In this document: positions 25,221-34,436 of the stretch, piece after piece
Numbering within the stretch: position 1 is the stretch's first letter
Layout: each line of letters starts with the position of its first letter
Source: Myxococcota bacterium
GTDB lineage: Bacteria > Myxococcota_A > UBA9160 > UBA4427
Reading direction: 5' to 3'
NCBI GenBank assembly: GCA_029941885.1
Contig: JAPYTP010000018.1
Coordinates: 1 to 49,439, forward strand
Length of the DNA stretch: 49,439 bases
Notes under the pieces: model-generated
Told to the model about the DNA's origin: nothing
Database searches by the model: none
The model's input: the letters and a program-made list of their open reading frames with translations, nothing else
Translations under genes and position numbers: made by a program

Positions 25221-28200
25221 ATGAAGGCCATGCGGTGGCCCATCGCGCGTACGCGCATCCTTACTCCATGTTCGCACTTCTCGGATGTCACAATTTCGAC
25301 GCTCGTCCTGCTCGTCACTCTGTCTTCCTTTCTCAGCGGGATTCCGGCTCTCGCCCAGGAAGCGAATGTCGAGGACGGGCCCGTCGAATACGGCGCGCTC
25401 GTGCTTTCGAAGCGCGCCTCGAAACAGATCGCCGTGCTGCCTTTTCGCCTCCACAGCGAGGCCGCACTCGGATTCTTGAGCGGAACGCTCGACGAGCTTC
25501 TCGCTCAGCGGATCGAGGCGGGTGGTGAAGTCGGGGCGGTCGCGTATCGAGATATCGAGGCCGTCCAGGCGGCTGGACTCCTCGCGGGAGACCTGGATCG
25601 CTCGGATTCGGCGTTGCGTGTTCGTTCCGAGTCGCTCGGATTGGATGGCCTGGTCTCGGGGAGCGTGACCGAGCTCGCGGGTCGATATAGCGTCGATGTG
25701 CGCGTGGTGACCGCAAGTCCGAACGCATCGAGCACGTCGCTGGTGCTGACGGCAGACAGCGATCGCGAGTTGCTCGACCGGCTAGGCGAACTCGCCGAGC
25801 AGATCGCGGCGACGATTCTCGGTGGAAGTCCCGAGCGGGTCGTCGAGATTCGATTCGAGGGTGCGGGTCCGATCGAAGACGAGCTAATGGCGGACCTACT
25901 CTTGCGCCGCGGAGCGCTCTTCGATCCTGCGGAACTGGAAGCGGATCGTCGCCGGCTCTCCGGCGATCCAAGAATTGCGAACGTCGTTGCGCGCTCCCAG
26001 CAGGTCGATGGGGGCGTGGCTCTCATCTTTCAGGTGGTGAGGGCCGAGCGGATCTTCGCCGGCGCCGCCGCCAGCGGCGCTTCTGCGGTCCCGGTGGCAG
26101 AACTCTTGATTCGGGGGAACAAGCGCGTCGAAGAGGATGCGATTCGAGCTCGCCTTCGGACCGCCGTTGGCTCTCCCATCGACCGCACACAGATCTCGCG
26201 CGACGTCCGAGCGGTATTCCAGCAGGGATTCTTCAGCGATGTGCGCGTCTACACGGAGGAGACGCCCGATGGCTTGCGAGTGATCGTCGAAGTCGAGGAG
26301 AGTCCGGTCATCCGGGAGCTTGCGATCTCGGGCAACGACAATATCGATGGCGACAAGATCAAGGAAGCGTTGACGATCACGACCGGCGTTCCCCTCGACT
26401 ACCCCTTGCTTCGCGAAAATCGGGATCGAATTGCCGCTCTCTATCGATCGGAAGGCTACTACCTGGCCGAGGTCGGGTTCGAGATCGAAGAGATCACAGA
26501 CGGCTCGATCGCGATCAATTTCGAGGTCGAGGAGAAGGAGAAGCTGAAGCTTCGCAAGATCCAATTCGACGGCAATGAGGCCTTCACCAACACGGAACTC
26601 ACTGAGGGCTTCTCGACGAAGACCTGGAAATTCTATTCCTGGGCTACGAGCTGGTTGGATCGCACAGGAACCTATTCCGAGCCGATCTTTCTTCGGGATC
26701 TGAGGATGATCGAAAAACGCTACACCGACAACGGTTATGTGCAGTCCAGGGTGATCGGTCCGGAGGTAGACGCTCGTGAAGATGGGCTCTTTCTCAAGGT
26801 CAAGATCATCGAAGGGCCCCAGTTCAGCGTCGGAAAATTGACCGTTGAAGGTGACGAGACGATCGATCTCGAGGCGCTGAGAAAGAAGATCCAGCTCGAA
26901 GAGGGGGAGATCTTCAGCCGATCAGATTTGACTTCCGACGTCGAAATTCTCGAGGCGCACTACACGGACCGTGGCTTCTTTTTCGCGAACGTGAATCCGA
27001 TCACGCAGACGAACCAGGAAGAACTCGTCGTTGACGTCGAGTTCACCGTCGAGAAGGGACCGCTCTACTTCGTTCGAAATGTGGATGTTCGTGGCAACAC
27101 GAGAACCGTCGACTCGGTGATCCGAAGGGAAATTCGGCTCGTCGAGGGCCAGCTCTATTCGGCCCGTGCGCTTCAGGTCAGCAGCTTCCGGATCAGACGT
27201 CTCGGCTACTTCGAAGACGTCGCTTTCGAACCCAACACGACGGAGGATCCATCTCAACTCGACCTCGATGTGAACGTCGTCGAACATCCCACGGGCGCTT
27301 TCAGTTTCGGCGCCGGCTTTTCCTCGGCGGACAGCTTCATTTTTACTGCTTCCCTCTCTCAGTCGAATCTCTTCGGTCGCGGATATGGCGCGAATATCTC
27401 GGCGGATCTCGGCGGGAACTCGAGTCGCTATTTCATCTCGCTCACGGATCCGTATTTTCTGGGGACGACGTTCAGCTTCAGTGGGACCGCGTTTCTGACT
27501 CAGATCCGCTACGACGATTTCGAGCAGAGCCAGCAGGGCGTGGAGTTCGCCGTGGGCCATCCGCTCACGGTCGACAACAGCGCCTCCATCTCGCTTCGAT
27601 ACGGCTACTCCCAGCGCAAGATCAAGCAGGAAGCAGATCTGAATGCGCTCGCTTCTCCGATCACGCGTCAGGTTCTGCAAGGTCGCCAGGTAACGAGCCG
27701 CTTGGGCCTGAACATCGGGATCGATCGGCGCGATGACCGATTCGCGCCGACGGCCGGCTATCTTGCCAGCGGTGGGATCGAGTATGCGGGCCTGGGTGGC
27801 TTCTCCCGATTCCTCAGCCTCGAAGCGCGCGGTGGCTATTATTTCGGCGCGCCGGATTGGCTGATCGATGAATCGACCTTCGTGGTCAGCACGCGGATGG
27901 GCTTTGCCCTGCCGTTCAATCAGGTGAGCGATTTCGATCTCGGCTTCCAGAACTCGGCGGTCTGCGCGAATCCGGCGAACTGCACGAACGTCGCGAATCT
28001 CGATCAGGTCGATGACGATGTCCGCTTGCCTCTGACTGAACGCTACTTCCTGGGTGGGCTGGGGAGCACGCGCTTGCGTGGATTCGAGGGACGATCGGTG
28101 GGCCCGCGTCGCGCGGAACTCCGATTCACCGAGTTGGCTTCAGGACGCGTCTATTATCCCGTGGGCACCGAGATTCGTAGCAACCCCGCGACAGGAGAGA

Positions 28201-28598
28201 TCGTCGCCGTCTGTGAGGATAGTTTTCCGAATCCGAACTTCGGAAATCAGAACGGCGTCTGCAACTCGATCACCGACAAAGAATACGATGACTTCGATGA
28301 TATCAATGAGACCCAGGTGATCGGTGGTAACTCGTTCATCAGCAGTAGTTTCGAATACCGCTTCCCGATCTCGGAAGAGATCGGCCTGATCGGAATCGGC
28401 TTCATCGACGGCGGCAACGCTTTCGTGGAAGGAGATATCCTGTTCGACGCCTCCGAGTGGCGCTACGGTTACGGCGGTGGTGTGTTGTGGTTTTCACCCT
28501 TCGGCCCACTCCAGTTGGTTCTTGGATTTCCGATCGATCCGCGTTCCGACGAATCGAGCCCGGTCTTCGAGTTCTCGGTCGGCGGAATCGGGATCTGA
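25221..28598 (+). CDS. bamA: Outer membrane protein assembly factor BamA with N-terminal extra domain
   Basis: BamA inserts beta-barrels into the outer membrane. ATG 25221 has GGAGGG seven bases upstream and gives 1125 residues, against about 810 in E. coli. A signal peptide ends near residue 45 (IPALA-QE). Residues about 68-200 form an extra periplasmic domain (KQIAVLPF ... GLVSGSVTELAGRYSVDVRV) resembling TolB-N or CsgG-type folds. Six POTRA-like repeats follow (starting at ERVVEIRFEG, AELLIRGNKRV, RELAISGNDNI, LRKIQFDGNEAF, GKLTVEGDET, VRNVDVRGNTRT). The barrel occupies about 690-1125, with LRGFEG as the VRGF-type motif of the lid loop and a typical final strand (VFEFSVGGIGI). The gene heads the ompH-lpxA run. 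Confidence 0.93.
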   Translation: MKAMRWPIARTRILTPCSHFSDVTISTLVLLVTLSSFLSGIPALAQEANVEDGPVEYGALVLSKRASKQIAVLPFRLHSEAALGFLSGTLDELLAQRIEAGGEVGAVAYRDIEAVQAAGLLAGDLDRSDSALRVRSESLGLDGLVSGSVTELAGRYSVDVRVVTASPNASSTSLVLTADSDRELLDRLGELAEQIAATILGGSPERVVEIRFEGAGPIEDELMADLLLRRGALFDPAELEADRRRLSGDPRIANVVARSQQVDGGVALIFQVVRAERIFAGAAASGASAVPVAELLIRGNKRVEEDAIRARLRTAVGSPIDRTQISRDVRAVFQQGFFSDVRVYTEETPDGLRVIVEVEESPVIRELAISGNDNIDGDKIKEALTITTGVPLDYPLLRENRDRIAALYRSEGYYLAEVGFEIEEITDGSIAINFEVEEKEKLKLRKIQFDGNEAFTNTELTEGFSTKTWKFYSWATSWLDRTGTYSEPIFLRDLRMIEKRYTDNGYVQSRVIGPEVDAREDGLFLKVKIIEGPQFSVGKLTVEGDETIDLEALRKKIQLEEGEIFSRSDLTSDVEILEAHYTDRGFFFANVNPITQTNQEELVVDVEFTVEKGPLYFVRNVDVRGNTRTVDSVIRREIRLVEGQLYSARALQVSSFRIRRLGYFEDVAFEPNTTEDPSQLDLDVNVVEHPTGAFSFGAGFSSADSFIFTASLSQSNLFGRGYGANISADLGGNSSRYFISLTDPYFLGTTFSFSGTAFLTQIRYDDFEQSQQGVEFAVGHPLTVDNSASISLRYGYSQRKIKQEADLNALASPITRQVLQGRQVTSRLGLNIGIDRRDDRFAPTAGYLASGGIEYAGLGGFSRFLSLEARGGYYFGAPDWLIDESTFVVSTRMGFALPFNQVSDFDLGFQNSAVCANPANCTNVANLDQVDDDVRLPLTERYFLGGLGSTRLRGFEGRSVGPRRAELRFTELASGRVYYPVGTEIRSNPATGEIVAVCEDSFPNPNFGNQNGVCNSITDKEYDDFDDINETQVIGGNSFISSSFEYRFPISEEIGLIGIGFIDGGNAFVEGDILFDASEWRYGYGGGVLWFSPFGPLQLVLGFPIDPRSDESSPVFEFSVGGIGI

Positions 28599-28734
28599 TT
28601 CGAGACACGCGACTGGACCCGTCGGACCGAGCGGGAAGGACGAGCTCGCGGGGTTGCTTCCGAGTAGTCGAGGTCAAATCAATTGAGCGAGGACGGTCCA
28701 CCAGGCCGTCTCGTATTCTGGGAGTCGAGAGATC

Positions 28735-29262
28735 ATGAAGTTCAGGAACGTCGTCCTACTCATTGCCGTAGCGGTCGTCCTCGCTTGGGGGCTCCCCATT
28801 CAGGCGGAGGACTCCAAGATCGGATTCGTCGATGCCCAGCAGGTACTCGCCACGTCGGACAGCGGGCGGAAGGCGCAGGAGGAACTCGAGCGCAAGGCGA
28901 GGGAAGCCCAGGGTCGGATTTCTCCGCTGATCGAGCAGCTCGAAGCGCTCCAGAACGAGTTGAAGGCAAAACAGTTCGTGATGTCCAAGGAGGCGCTTCA
29001 GACCAAGCAACTGGATCTGGCCGAGCTCCGCAATCGCATCGAGTCCCAGGGACAGGAAGAGAAAAGCAAGCTCGAGATCGACCAGCAGCGTCTGATCGCA
29101 CCGCTGCAGGAAAAATTTCTCAACGTCATTCGTGAGCTCGGGCGAGACGGGGGATACGCGGCCATCTTCCTCAGTGACGCGCCCGGACTGGGACTGGTCT
29201 ACAGCCGTGAAGCCCTCGACGTGACCGAGCAGGTGATCAAGATCATCAACTCGAGAGACTGA
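28735..29262 (+). CDS. skp: OmpH/Skp-family periplasmic chaperone
   Basis: Skp keeps outer-membrane proteins unfolded on the way to BamA. The 175-residue product has a signal peptide ending at IQA-ED (about residue 24), IGFVDAQQVLA as the first strand, and a long Glu/Lys/Gln-rich coiled coil (EELERKAREAQGRISPLIEQ onward), then a short beta segment (AAIFLSDAPGLGLVYS) and DVTEQVIKIIN, the standard OmpH pattern. GGGAG lies about ten bases before the ATG. It is 136 bases downstream of bamA and five bases upstream of lpxA; the lpxD and fabZ genes usually found here are missing. Confidence 0.92.
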   Translation: MKFRNVVLLIAVAVVLAWGLPIQAEDSKIGFVDAQQVLATSDSGRKAQEELERKAREAQGRISPLIEQLEALQNELKAKQFVMSKEALQTKQLDLAELRNRIESQGQEEKSKLEIDQQRLIAPLQEKFLNVIRELGRDGGYAAIFLSDAPGLGLVYSREALDVTEQVIKIINSRD

Positions 29263-29267
29263 GACGA

Positions 29268-30044
29268 ATGCCGACCATTCACCCCACTGCTTGCGTCGAA
29301 GAGGGTGCGGTTCTGGCACCTGACGTGACGATCGGTGCCTTTGCGTTCGTCGGCGCCGAGGTCGAACTCGGGAGTGGAGTCGAAATCGGCGTGCACGCGA
29401 CCTTGATCGGTCGGACCAAGATCGGACCCGATTGTCGGATCTTCTCCCATGCGTGTCTCGGGGGCGCTCCCCAGGATCGCGAGTCGACGGGTGGGGCCAC
29501 GAGTCTCGAAATCGGGGCCCGAACCCAGATCCGGGAACACGTGACGATCAACCTCGGGACCGAGCGGGGAGGACGTTGCACTCGGATCGGCGACGACAAC
29601 TTCATCATGAATAGTGCGCATATCGGCCATGACTGTCAGGTGGGCAACCACACGATCATCGCCAGCTTCTGTGGCCTCGGAGGCCACACCCAGATAGACG
29701 ATTTTGCGGTCCTGGGGGCCTATACGGGCCTCCATCAATACGCACGTGTGGGCGAATCCGTGATGGTGGCGGGCGGGTCGAAACTGTCACTCGATGCGCC
29801 TCCCTTCACGATGGTGGCGGGCGACCGCGCGCGGTTGGTGGGGCTGAACTCGGCCGGTCTGCGACGGCGGGGATTCACACCGAAGACGCGGGGCCAGATC
29901 AAGCATGCCTTTCATCTGATCTTTCAGTCGAAGTTGAGACTCGTCGATGCGCTCGTTCGCGTCGACGAAGAAATCGGAGCCGTGCCGGAGGTGGAAAGGC
30001 TCGTATCCTTTCTGCGAAAGACCGAACGTGGCTTCTGCCGCTAG
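29268..30044 (+). CDS. lpxA: UDP-GlcNAc (or GlcNAc3N) O/N-acyltransferase LpxA
   Basis: LpxA catalyses the first acyl transfer of lipid A synthesis from acyl-ACP. The 258-residue protein is a hexapeptide-repeat left-handed helix (VTIGAFAFVG, KIGPDCRIF) with the conserved IREHVTINLGT, the catalytic His in AHIGHDCQVGN, and a C-terminal helical part beginning VGLNSAGLRRRGF. Length matches the family (262 in E. coli). The presence of a GnnA-like dehydrogenase two genes on raises the possibility that its acceptor is the diamino sugar UDP-GlcNAc3N; this cannot be decided from the sequence by eye. Confidence 0.95.
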   Translation: MPTIHPTACVEEGAVLAPDVTIGAFAFVGAEVELGSGVEIGVHATLIGRTKIGPDCRIFSHACLGGAPQDRESTGGATSLEIGARTQIREHVTINLGTERGGRCTRIGDDNFIMNSAHIGHDCQVGNHTIIASFCGLGGHTQIDDFAVLGAYTGLHQYARVGESVMVAGGSKLSLDAPPFTMVAGDRARLVGLNSAGLRRRGFTPKTRGQIKHAFHLIFQSKLRLVDALVRVDEEIGAVPEVERLVSFLRKTERGFCR

Positions 30045-30145
30045 AGCCTTTTGAGTTCGGGTCCGCGGCGGGCGGGCCGGATATTCGGGCCGGGACGAAT
30101 CTCGAAGAACCTCGTATTCGGTCGGAATCGAGGGTGTGAGGCAGC

Positions 30146-31045
30146 ATGGATCTGGCCAGCGATCAGCGCGACCACGTCGCCACGGTGGGACTGATCGCGG
30201 GCGGGGGACGTTTGCCTGCCGAGGCGGTTAGGGTGCTCGATGCGCAGGGGACAGCCTGTGTGGTCTTCGGGTTCGACGGCATCACTGATCCCAGCCTTGG
30301 ACTCCGAGAAAACCGGACTCGCCTGGGACAGCTCGCGGCACTCTCTGCTGTTCTTGCGAACGCGAGAATCGACCGGGTCCTGATCGTCGGGAAATTCTCG
30401 AAGACCGATCTTCTCGGGCCACAGAACGTGATCTCTCTCGACCAGGAAGCGATCCGACTGCTCGCGGACCGAGGGGGTTGGGACGACGAGGGCTTGCTCG
30501 CTGGGATCTCGAGCTGGCTGGAAGCGGGTGGCTTCGAGGTCGCTCTGCAGGATCGGCTCCTGCGTCCGCTACTCGCGGCGCCCGGGCCGCTCTCCACCCG
30601 TCAGCCGAGCGAATCCGAACGCGCCGACTTCGAGGTCGGGCGCGGAGTCGTCGAGCGGCTGGGCCGCTTGGGCGTGGGGCAGTGCGCGGCGGTCCGAAGG
30701 AAGTGCGTCATCGCATTGGAAGCCATAGAGGGGACGGATGCCATGATTCGGCGAGCCGGGGAGCTCGGTGGCTCGGGATACACGGTCATCAAGGCGTCGA
30801 GGCCCGGCCAAGATCGGCGCTTCGATCTGCCGACGGTCGGGCCTGGGACGATTGGTGCGATGGAGGCGGCTGGGGCGACGGCGCTCGCGATCGAAGCGGG
30901 CTCGACGCTGATCGTTTCGGGTGCGACTTTTCGTGCGCGGGCGGACGACGCCGGAATTGCGGTGTGGGGCTTCGAAACCGCCGCGCCGATGGATTCAACC
31001 GATGGTCGCGAGCCGGCGCTGAACAGCGAATTGGAGCAGGCGTGA
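30146..31045 (+). CDS. lpxI: UDP-2,3-diacylglucosamine hydrolase LpxI
   Basis: LpxI (DUF1009) cleaves UDP-2,3-diacylglucosamine to lipid X and UMP, replacing LpxH in alpha- and deltaproteobacterial groups. The 299-residue protein has the N-terminal block VGLIAGGGRLPAEAVR, the KFSKTDLLGPQN segment, DRGGWDDEGLLAGI and the C-terminal block with IEGTDAMIRRAGEL and RFDLPTVGPGTI containing conserved acidic and basic residues. It lies between lpxA and the oxidoreductase gene and overlaps the latter (GTGA). Confidence 0.95.
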   Translation: MDLASDQRDHVATVGLIAGGGRLPAEAVRVLDAQGTACVVFGFDGITDPSLGLRENRTRLGQLAALSAVLANARIDRVLIVGKFSKTDLLGPQNVISLDQEAIRLLADRGGWDDEGLLAGISSWLEAGGFEVALQDRLLRPLLAAPGPLSTRQPSESERADFEVGRGVVERLGRLGVGQCAAVRRKCVIALEAIEGTDAMIRRAGELGGSGYTVIKASRPGQDRRFDLPTVGPGTIGAMEAAGATALAIEAGSTLIVSGATFRARADDAGIAVWGFETAAPMDSTDGREPALNSELEQA

Positions 31046-31995
31046 TCCCGATTCGCCTGGCGGTCATCGGAGCCGGCCCGATGGGGCGGCTGCATGCTCG
31101 GGCGATCAGCCGCCGAGCCGCGCGCTTTGGCGACTGCGTGCTCGCGAATGTTGTCGATCGAAATCTCGCAAGCAGTGAGCGTCTTACCGAGGAGTTCGGG
31201 GGCACCGCGCTCGATGCGCTCGAGGCTTGTTGGGGCGAGGTCGACGGGGCGGTGGTGGCCGTTCCCACGCACCTCCACGGAGAGGTGGCTCGCCCGTTTC
31301 TCGAACGCGGCGTCGACGTGCTGGTCGAGAAACCCATGTTCTCGACCCTGTCGGAAGCCCGGGAAATCGTCCGGATGGCGAGGACTGGAGGTCGAATTCT
31401 AGGGGTCGGTCACGTCGAGTGGTTCAATCCCCGACTCCGTGACGCCGTGCACCGCGCCGGGGTGCCACGAAGGATCGAAGTCGTACGCTCGAGCCCCAGC
31501 AACCGGCGCGGACTCGATATCGATGTCGTCCAGGATTTCATGCTGCACGATCTCGACTGGGTGAGTCGGATCGTGCGGGACGAGATCGTCGAAATCGTCG
31601 CGTGGGGGCGAGCGGTCGAGAACGAAGGATTGGACGAGGCCGAGGCAGAGATCTCCTTCGCGTCGGGCTGCCGAACCCGCCTGCGCGCGAGTCGGGTGGA
31701 TTCGGGACGGGAGCGCAAGATCACCATCGAGGGCCGCCATGCGACCGTCGAGGTCGATCTCCTGGAAGAGCAGATCGACGACACCCCCGGACACACCAGA
31801 GCGCGGGAAGAGTGGAGCGAGCCACTCGACGCCGAGTGGGCCGATTTCCTCGCGGCGTGCCGCAGCCGGAAGGCGCCGGAGAACGATGGGACCGTCGGAC
31901 TCGCGGCGCTCGAGCTGGTGGAGCGAGTACGGCGGGCGATCAAATATCCCGGACGGGGGTCGAGCCGTGACGACGGTCCTCATCTCCGCAGGTGA
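31042..31995 (+). CDS. Gfo/Idh/MocA-family oxidoreductase, GnnA-like candidate
   Basis: 317 residues; Rossmann motif AVIGAGPMGRLHARA at the N-terminus, the family EKP motif in VLVEKPMFSTLSEA (Lys is the presumed catalytic base), and HDLDWVSRIVRD in the substrate domain. GnnA of Acidithiobacillus, same family and near lpxA, oxidises the 3-OH of UDP-GlcNAc so that GnnB can aminate it. A homologous gene between lpxI and lpxB is common in Desulfobacterota. No GnnB-type aminotransferase is in the window, so the GnnA role is inference. GTG 31042 overlaps the lpxI stop and follows GGAGCAGG; the 3' end overlaps lpxB by 29 bases. Confidence 0.8.
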   Translation: MIPIRLAVIGAGPMGRLHARAISRRAARFGDCVLANVVDRNLASSERLTEEFGGTALDALEACWGEVDGAVVAVPTHLHGEVARPFLERGVDVLVEKPMFSTLSEAREIVRMARTGGRILGVGHVEWFNPRLRDAVHRAGVPRRIEVVRSSPSNRRGLDIDVVQDFMLHDLDWVSRIVRDEIVEIVAWGRAVENEGLDEAEAEISFASGCRTRLRASRVDSGRERKITIEGRHATVEVDLLEEQIDDTPGHTRAREEWSEPLDAEWADFLAACRSRKAPENDGTVGLAALELVERVRRAIKYPGRGSSRDDGPHLRR

Positions 31996-33190
31996 TGCTT
32001 CGGGCGAGGCGCATTCGGCCGGGCTCGTTCGCGCACTTCGGATTCGACTGCCGGACGCCCGGTTCGTTGGACTCGGCGGGCCGAGGATGCAAGCCGCCGG
32101 AGTCGAGTTGATTGCGGACCAGAGTGCCCTTGCCATCGGCGGGGGGCTCGAAATCGCGGGCAGTCTCGGGCGGATCATTCGAACCTGGTATTCGATGACG
32201 CACGCGCTGCGCGAACTTCAGCCGGAGCTTGTCGTGCTCGTCGACTCCGGGGGATTCAACCTTCCCTTTGCCCGTCACGTTCGAGCAAGATCGAACGCCC
32301 CCATTCTCTACTTCATCGCTCCGCAGGTCTGGGCCTGGCGAACGGGGCGGCTGCGCAAGCTGGTGGCACGAACCGATCGCATTGCGGTGCTCTTCCCCTT
32401 CGAGGCCGACTTCTATCGTGACCGGGGCGTCGAGGTCGAGTTCGTCGGCCATCCGTATCTCGATGGTCCGATTGCGAGTCCTGTGGTTCCCGAAACTCGG
32501 GTGAAGGCGCGCCAGCTGCACGGATTCGATGCGACGGCTCCGCTCTTGGGAATATTTCCCGGGAGTCGACGAAACGAGATCACGAGTCATCTCCCGCGTC
32601 AACTCGCGGCGTTCGCGAGGCTGCGGGAACGAGTGCCCGGACTCGCAGATCTCGAGGCGGTCGTCGGACTGGCCCCGTCACTCGATCCGGACTGGATTCG
32701 CTCGTTGGCTCGGGAGACCGGAATCGTCGGTCCGGTTCGCTTCGAGCCCGGTGGCCAGACAATTTTCGACGCGATCGACGTCGCGGTCACGAAACCGGGA
32801 TCCGTGACGGTCGAGTTGATGCTGCGCGAGCGACCGATGGTGGTGGTTGGACGAATTCATCCGCTCACGGCGGCGATCGCTTCGCTCTCCGCGCAGGTCT
32901 CGTCGGTGGCGATGCCGAATCTGATTGCGGGGAAGGTGATCGTCCCAGAACTGCTACAGGGGGATGCGACACCAGATCGAATCGCGGCCTCACTTGCGCC
33001 ACTCTTTGCAGATCCGATGGCGGCACTCGCAGTGGCGAAGGAGCCGACCGCGGAGAAACGTGTGCCGAGCCCCGCGGCTCGGAACCAGATCGAAGCGCTC
33101 CGGCGCGCGCGGAGCCTGCTCGGTTTGCCGGGTGCGACCGCGCGGACGGCACAGCTCGTGGAGGAAATGCTTGGGACCGCTGCGTCATAG
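31967..33190 (+). CDS. lpxB: Lipid-A-disaccharide synthase LpxB
   Basis: LpxB (GT19) joins UDP-diacylglucosamine and lipid X. The 407-residue protein has the N-terminal SAGDASGEAHSAGL motif, VGLGGPRMQAAG, the FIAPQVWAWR block, FVGHPYLD, FPGSRRNEI and the C-terminal VTKPGSVTVELMLRERPMVV nucleotide-binding part. GTG 31967 lies inside the 3' end of the oxidoreductase gene; the preceding GGACGGGGG supplies a ribosome site. The next gene, waaA, begins inside its last codons. Confidence 0.95.
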   Translation: MTTVLISAGDASGEAHSAGLVRALRIRLPDARFVGLGGPRMQAAGVELIADQSALAIGGGLEIAGSLGRIIRTWYSMTHALRELQPELVVLVDSGGFNLPFARHVRARSNAPILYFIAPQVWAWRTGRLRKLVARTDRIAVLFPFEADFYRDRGVEVEFVGHPYLDGPIASPVVPETRVKARQLHGFDATAPLLGIFPGSRRNEITSHLPRQLAAFARLRERVPGLADLEAVVGLAPSLDPDWIRSLARETGIVGPVRFEPGGQTIFDAIDVAVTKPGSVTVELMLRERPMVVVGRIHPLTAAIASLSAQVSSVAMPNLIAGKVIVPELLQGDATPDRIAASLAPLFADPMAALAVAKEPTAEKRVPSPAARNQIEALRRARSLLGLPGATARTAQLVEEMLGTAAS

Positions 33191-34436
33191 CCTGGCCGCC
33201 CTGATGGCCATTGGTCTGTCCCCGCTGGCGGCCGCGGCGCTGCTCGTGCGGCCGCGGCTGCGTCACGGGCTCGGGGAGCGACTCGGTCGAATCGACTGGA
33301 GCGCCGAGGAGAGCATCTGGGTGCACGCATCGAGTGTCGGTGAGGCGAAGGCCGCGACCCGGCTACTGAGGGCACTCGGGGAAGCCGGCCACCGGGTGCG
33401 CGCGTCGGCCTCGACGCTCCCCGGGCGCGAGATCTTTCGGCGGGATCTGCCGAGTCTCGACTCGAGTCTGGCTCCCCTGGACCACCCCTGGTGCGTCGAG
33501 GCTGCGATTGGCCGGGGTCGCCCCCGGCTCTCGGTCCTGATCGAGACCGAACTCTGGCCGAGCTGGATCGCCGCCTGTGCGCGCCACGCGGTCCCGGTCG
33601 TCGTCGCCTCGGGACGGCTGTCGGACCGATCCTTCCCACGCTATCGAAAGCTTCGTCGTCTGATGGGTCCGACCCTGCGGCGCGTGGCCGCGGTGGGGGC
33701 TCGCACCGATCTGGACGCGGACCGATTCGTCGAGCTCGGAGTGCCTGAAGCGCGTGTGCGCGTAACCGGCGATCTCAAACTCGACCCGCCGTCGGATCAG
33801 CCGGCCCTCGCGATCGACCTGATCCGCGCGCTCTCGGATGCGCCGGTCGTGATCGGGGGGAGTACACATCCAGGCGAAGAGCGAGCGCTTCTCGACGGGA
33901 TGGACAGCGCCGAAAAAGCGGGTCATGGATTCATCCTGGTCCTTGCGCCTCGCGAGATCGGTCGCGCCCATGAGATCGTTCGCCTGTGCCAGGAGCGCTT
34001 GCGCCGGGTTCATCGCCGCAGCGAACTCGAGGGTCGACATCTGGTGCCGGGGGAGGTGCTCGTCCTGGACACGCTCGGCGAGCTCGCCGCGCTCTACGCG
34101 ACGGCCTCGATCTCCTTCGTCGGGGGCACGCTTGCTCCTGTCGGTGGGCACAATCTCGTAGAACCCGTCCATGCAGGCTGTCCGGTGCTTTTCGGACCGC
34201 GAGTCGAGAACGTTCGAAAGGTCGTCGAGATTCTCGAGGTCGGCGGGGCGGGAAAGAGGGTCGCCAACTCCGCGGCACTCGCCGCGGAGATCGTCGCGGG
34301 CTTCGATGATCTCGAAGCCTGTCGCGTGCGAGGAGAAATCGGCCGAGAGACCCTCGAATCCCATCGGGGCAGCGTTATGCAGACCCGGACCATGATCGAA
34401 GAGGTACTCGACCGCTGTGGCCCTTCGACCTCCTGA
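33171..34436 (+). CDS. waaA: Kdo transferase (3-deoxy-D-manno-octulosonate transferase) WaaA
   Basis: WaaA adds Kdo from CMP-Kdo to lipid IVA. TTG 33171 has GGAGGA six bases upstream and gives 421 residues, the usual size. An N-terminal membrane anchor (LAALMAIGLSPLAAAALL) precedes IWVHASSVGEAKA, the IETELWPSW signature, and the C-terminal FVGGTLAPVGGHNLVEP loop. The number of Kdo residues added cannot be read from sequence, but a Kdo kinase-like gene nearby fits a mono-Kdo type. It overlaps lpxB and lpxK by 20 bases each. Confidence 0.93.
   Translation: MGPLRHSLAALMAIGLSPLAAAALLVRPRLRHGLGERLGRIDWSAEESIWVHASSVGEAKAATRLLRALGEAGHRVRASASTLPGREIFRRDLPSLDSSLAPLDHPWCVEAAIGRGRPRLSVLIETELWPSWIAACARHAVPVVVASGRLSDRSFPRYRKLRRLMGPTLRRVAAVGARTDLDADRFVELGVPEARVRVTGDLKLDPPSDQPALAIDLIRALSDAPVVIGGSTHPGEERALLDGMDSAEKAGHGFILVLAPREIGRAHEIVRLCQERLRRVHRRSELEGRHLVPGEVLVLDTLGELAALYATASISFVGGTLAPVGGHNLVEPVHAGCPVLFGPRVENVRKVVEILEVGGAGKRVANSAALAAEIVAGFDDLEACRVRGEIGRETLESHRGSVMQTRTMIEEVLDRCGPSTS

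Noticed and set aside
26922..27680. Minus-strand open frame opposite bamA
   Set aside because: The plus strand encodes conserved POTRA and barrel sequence; the antisense product has no recognisable motif.
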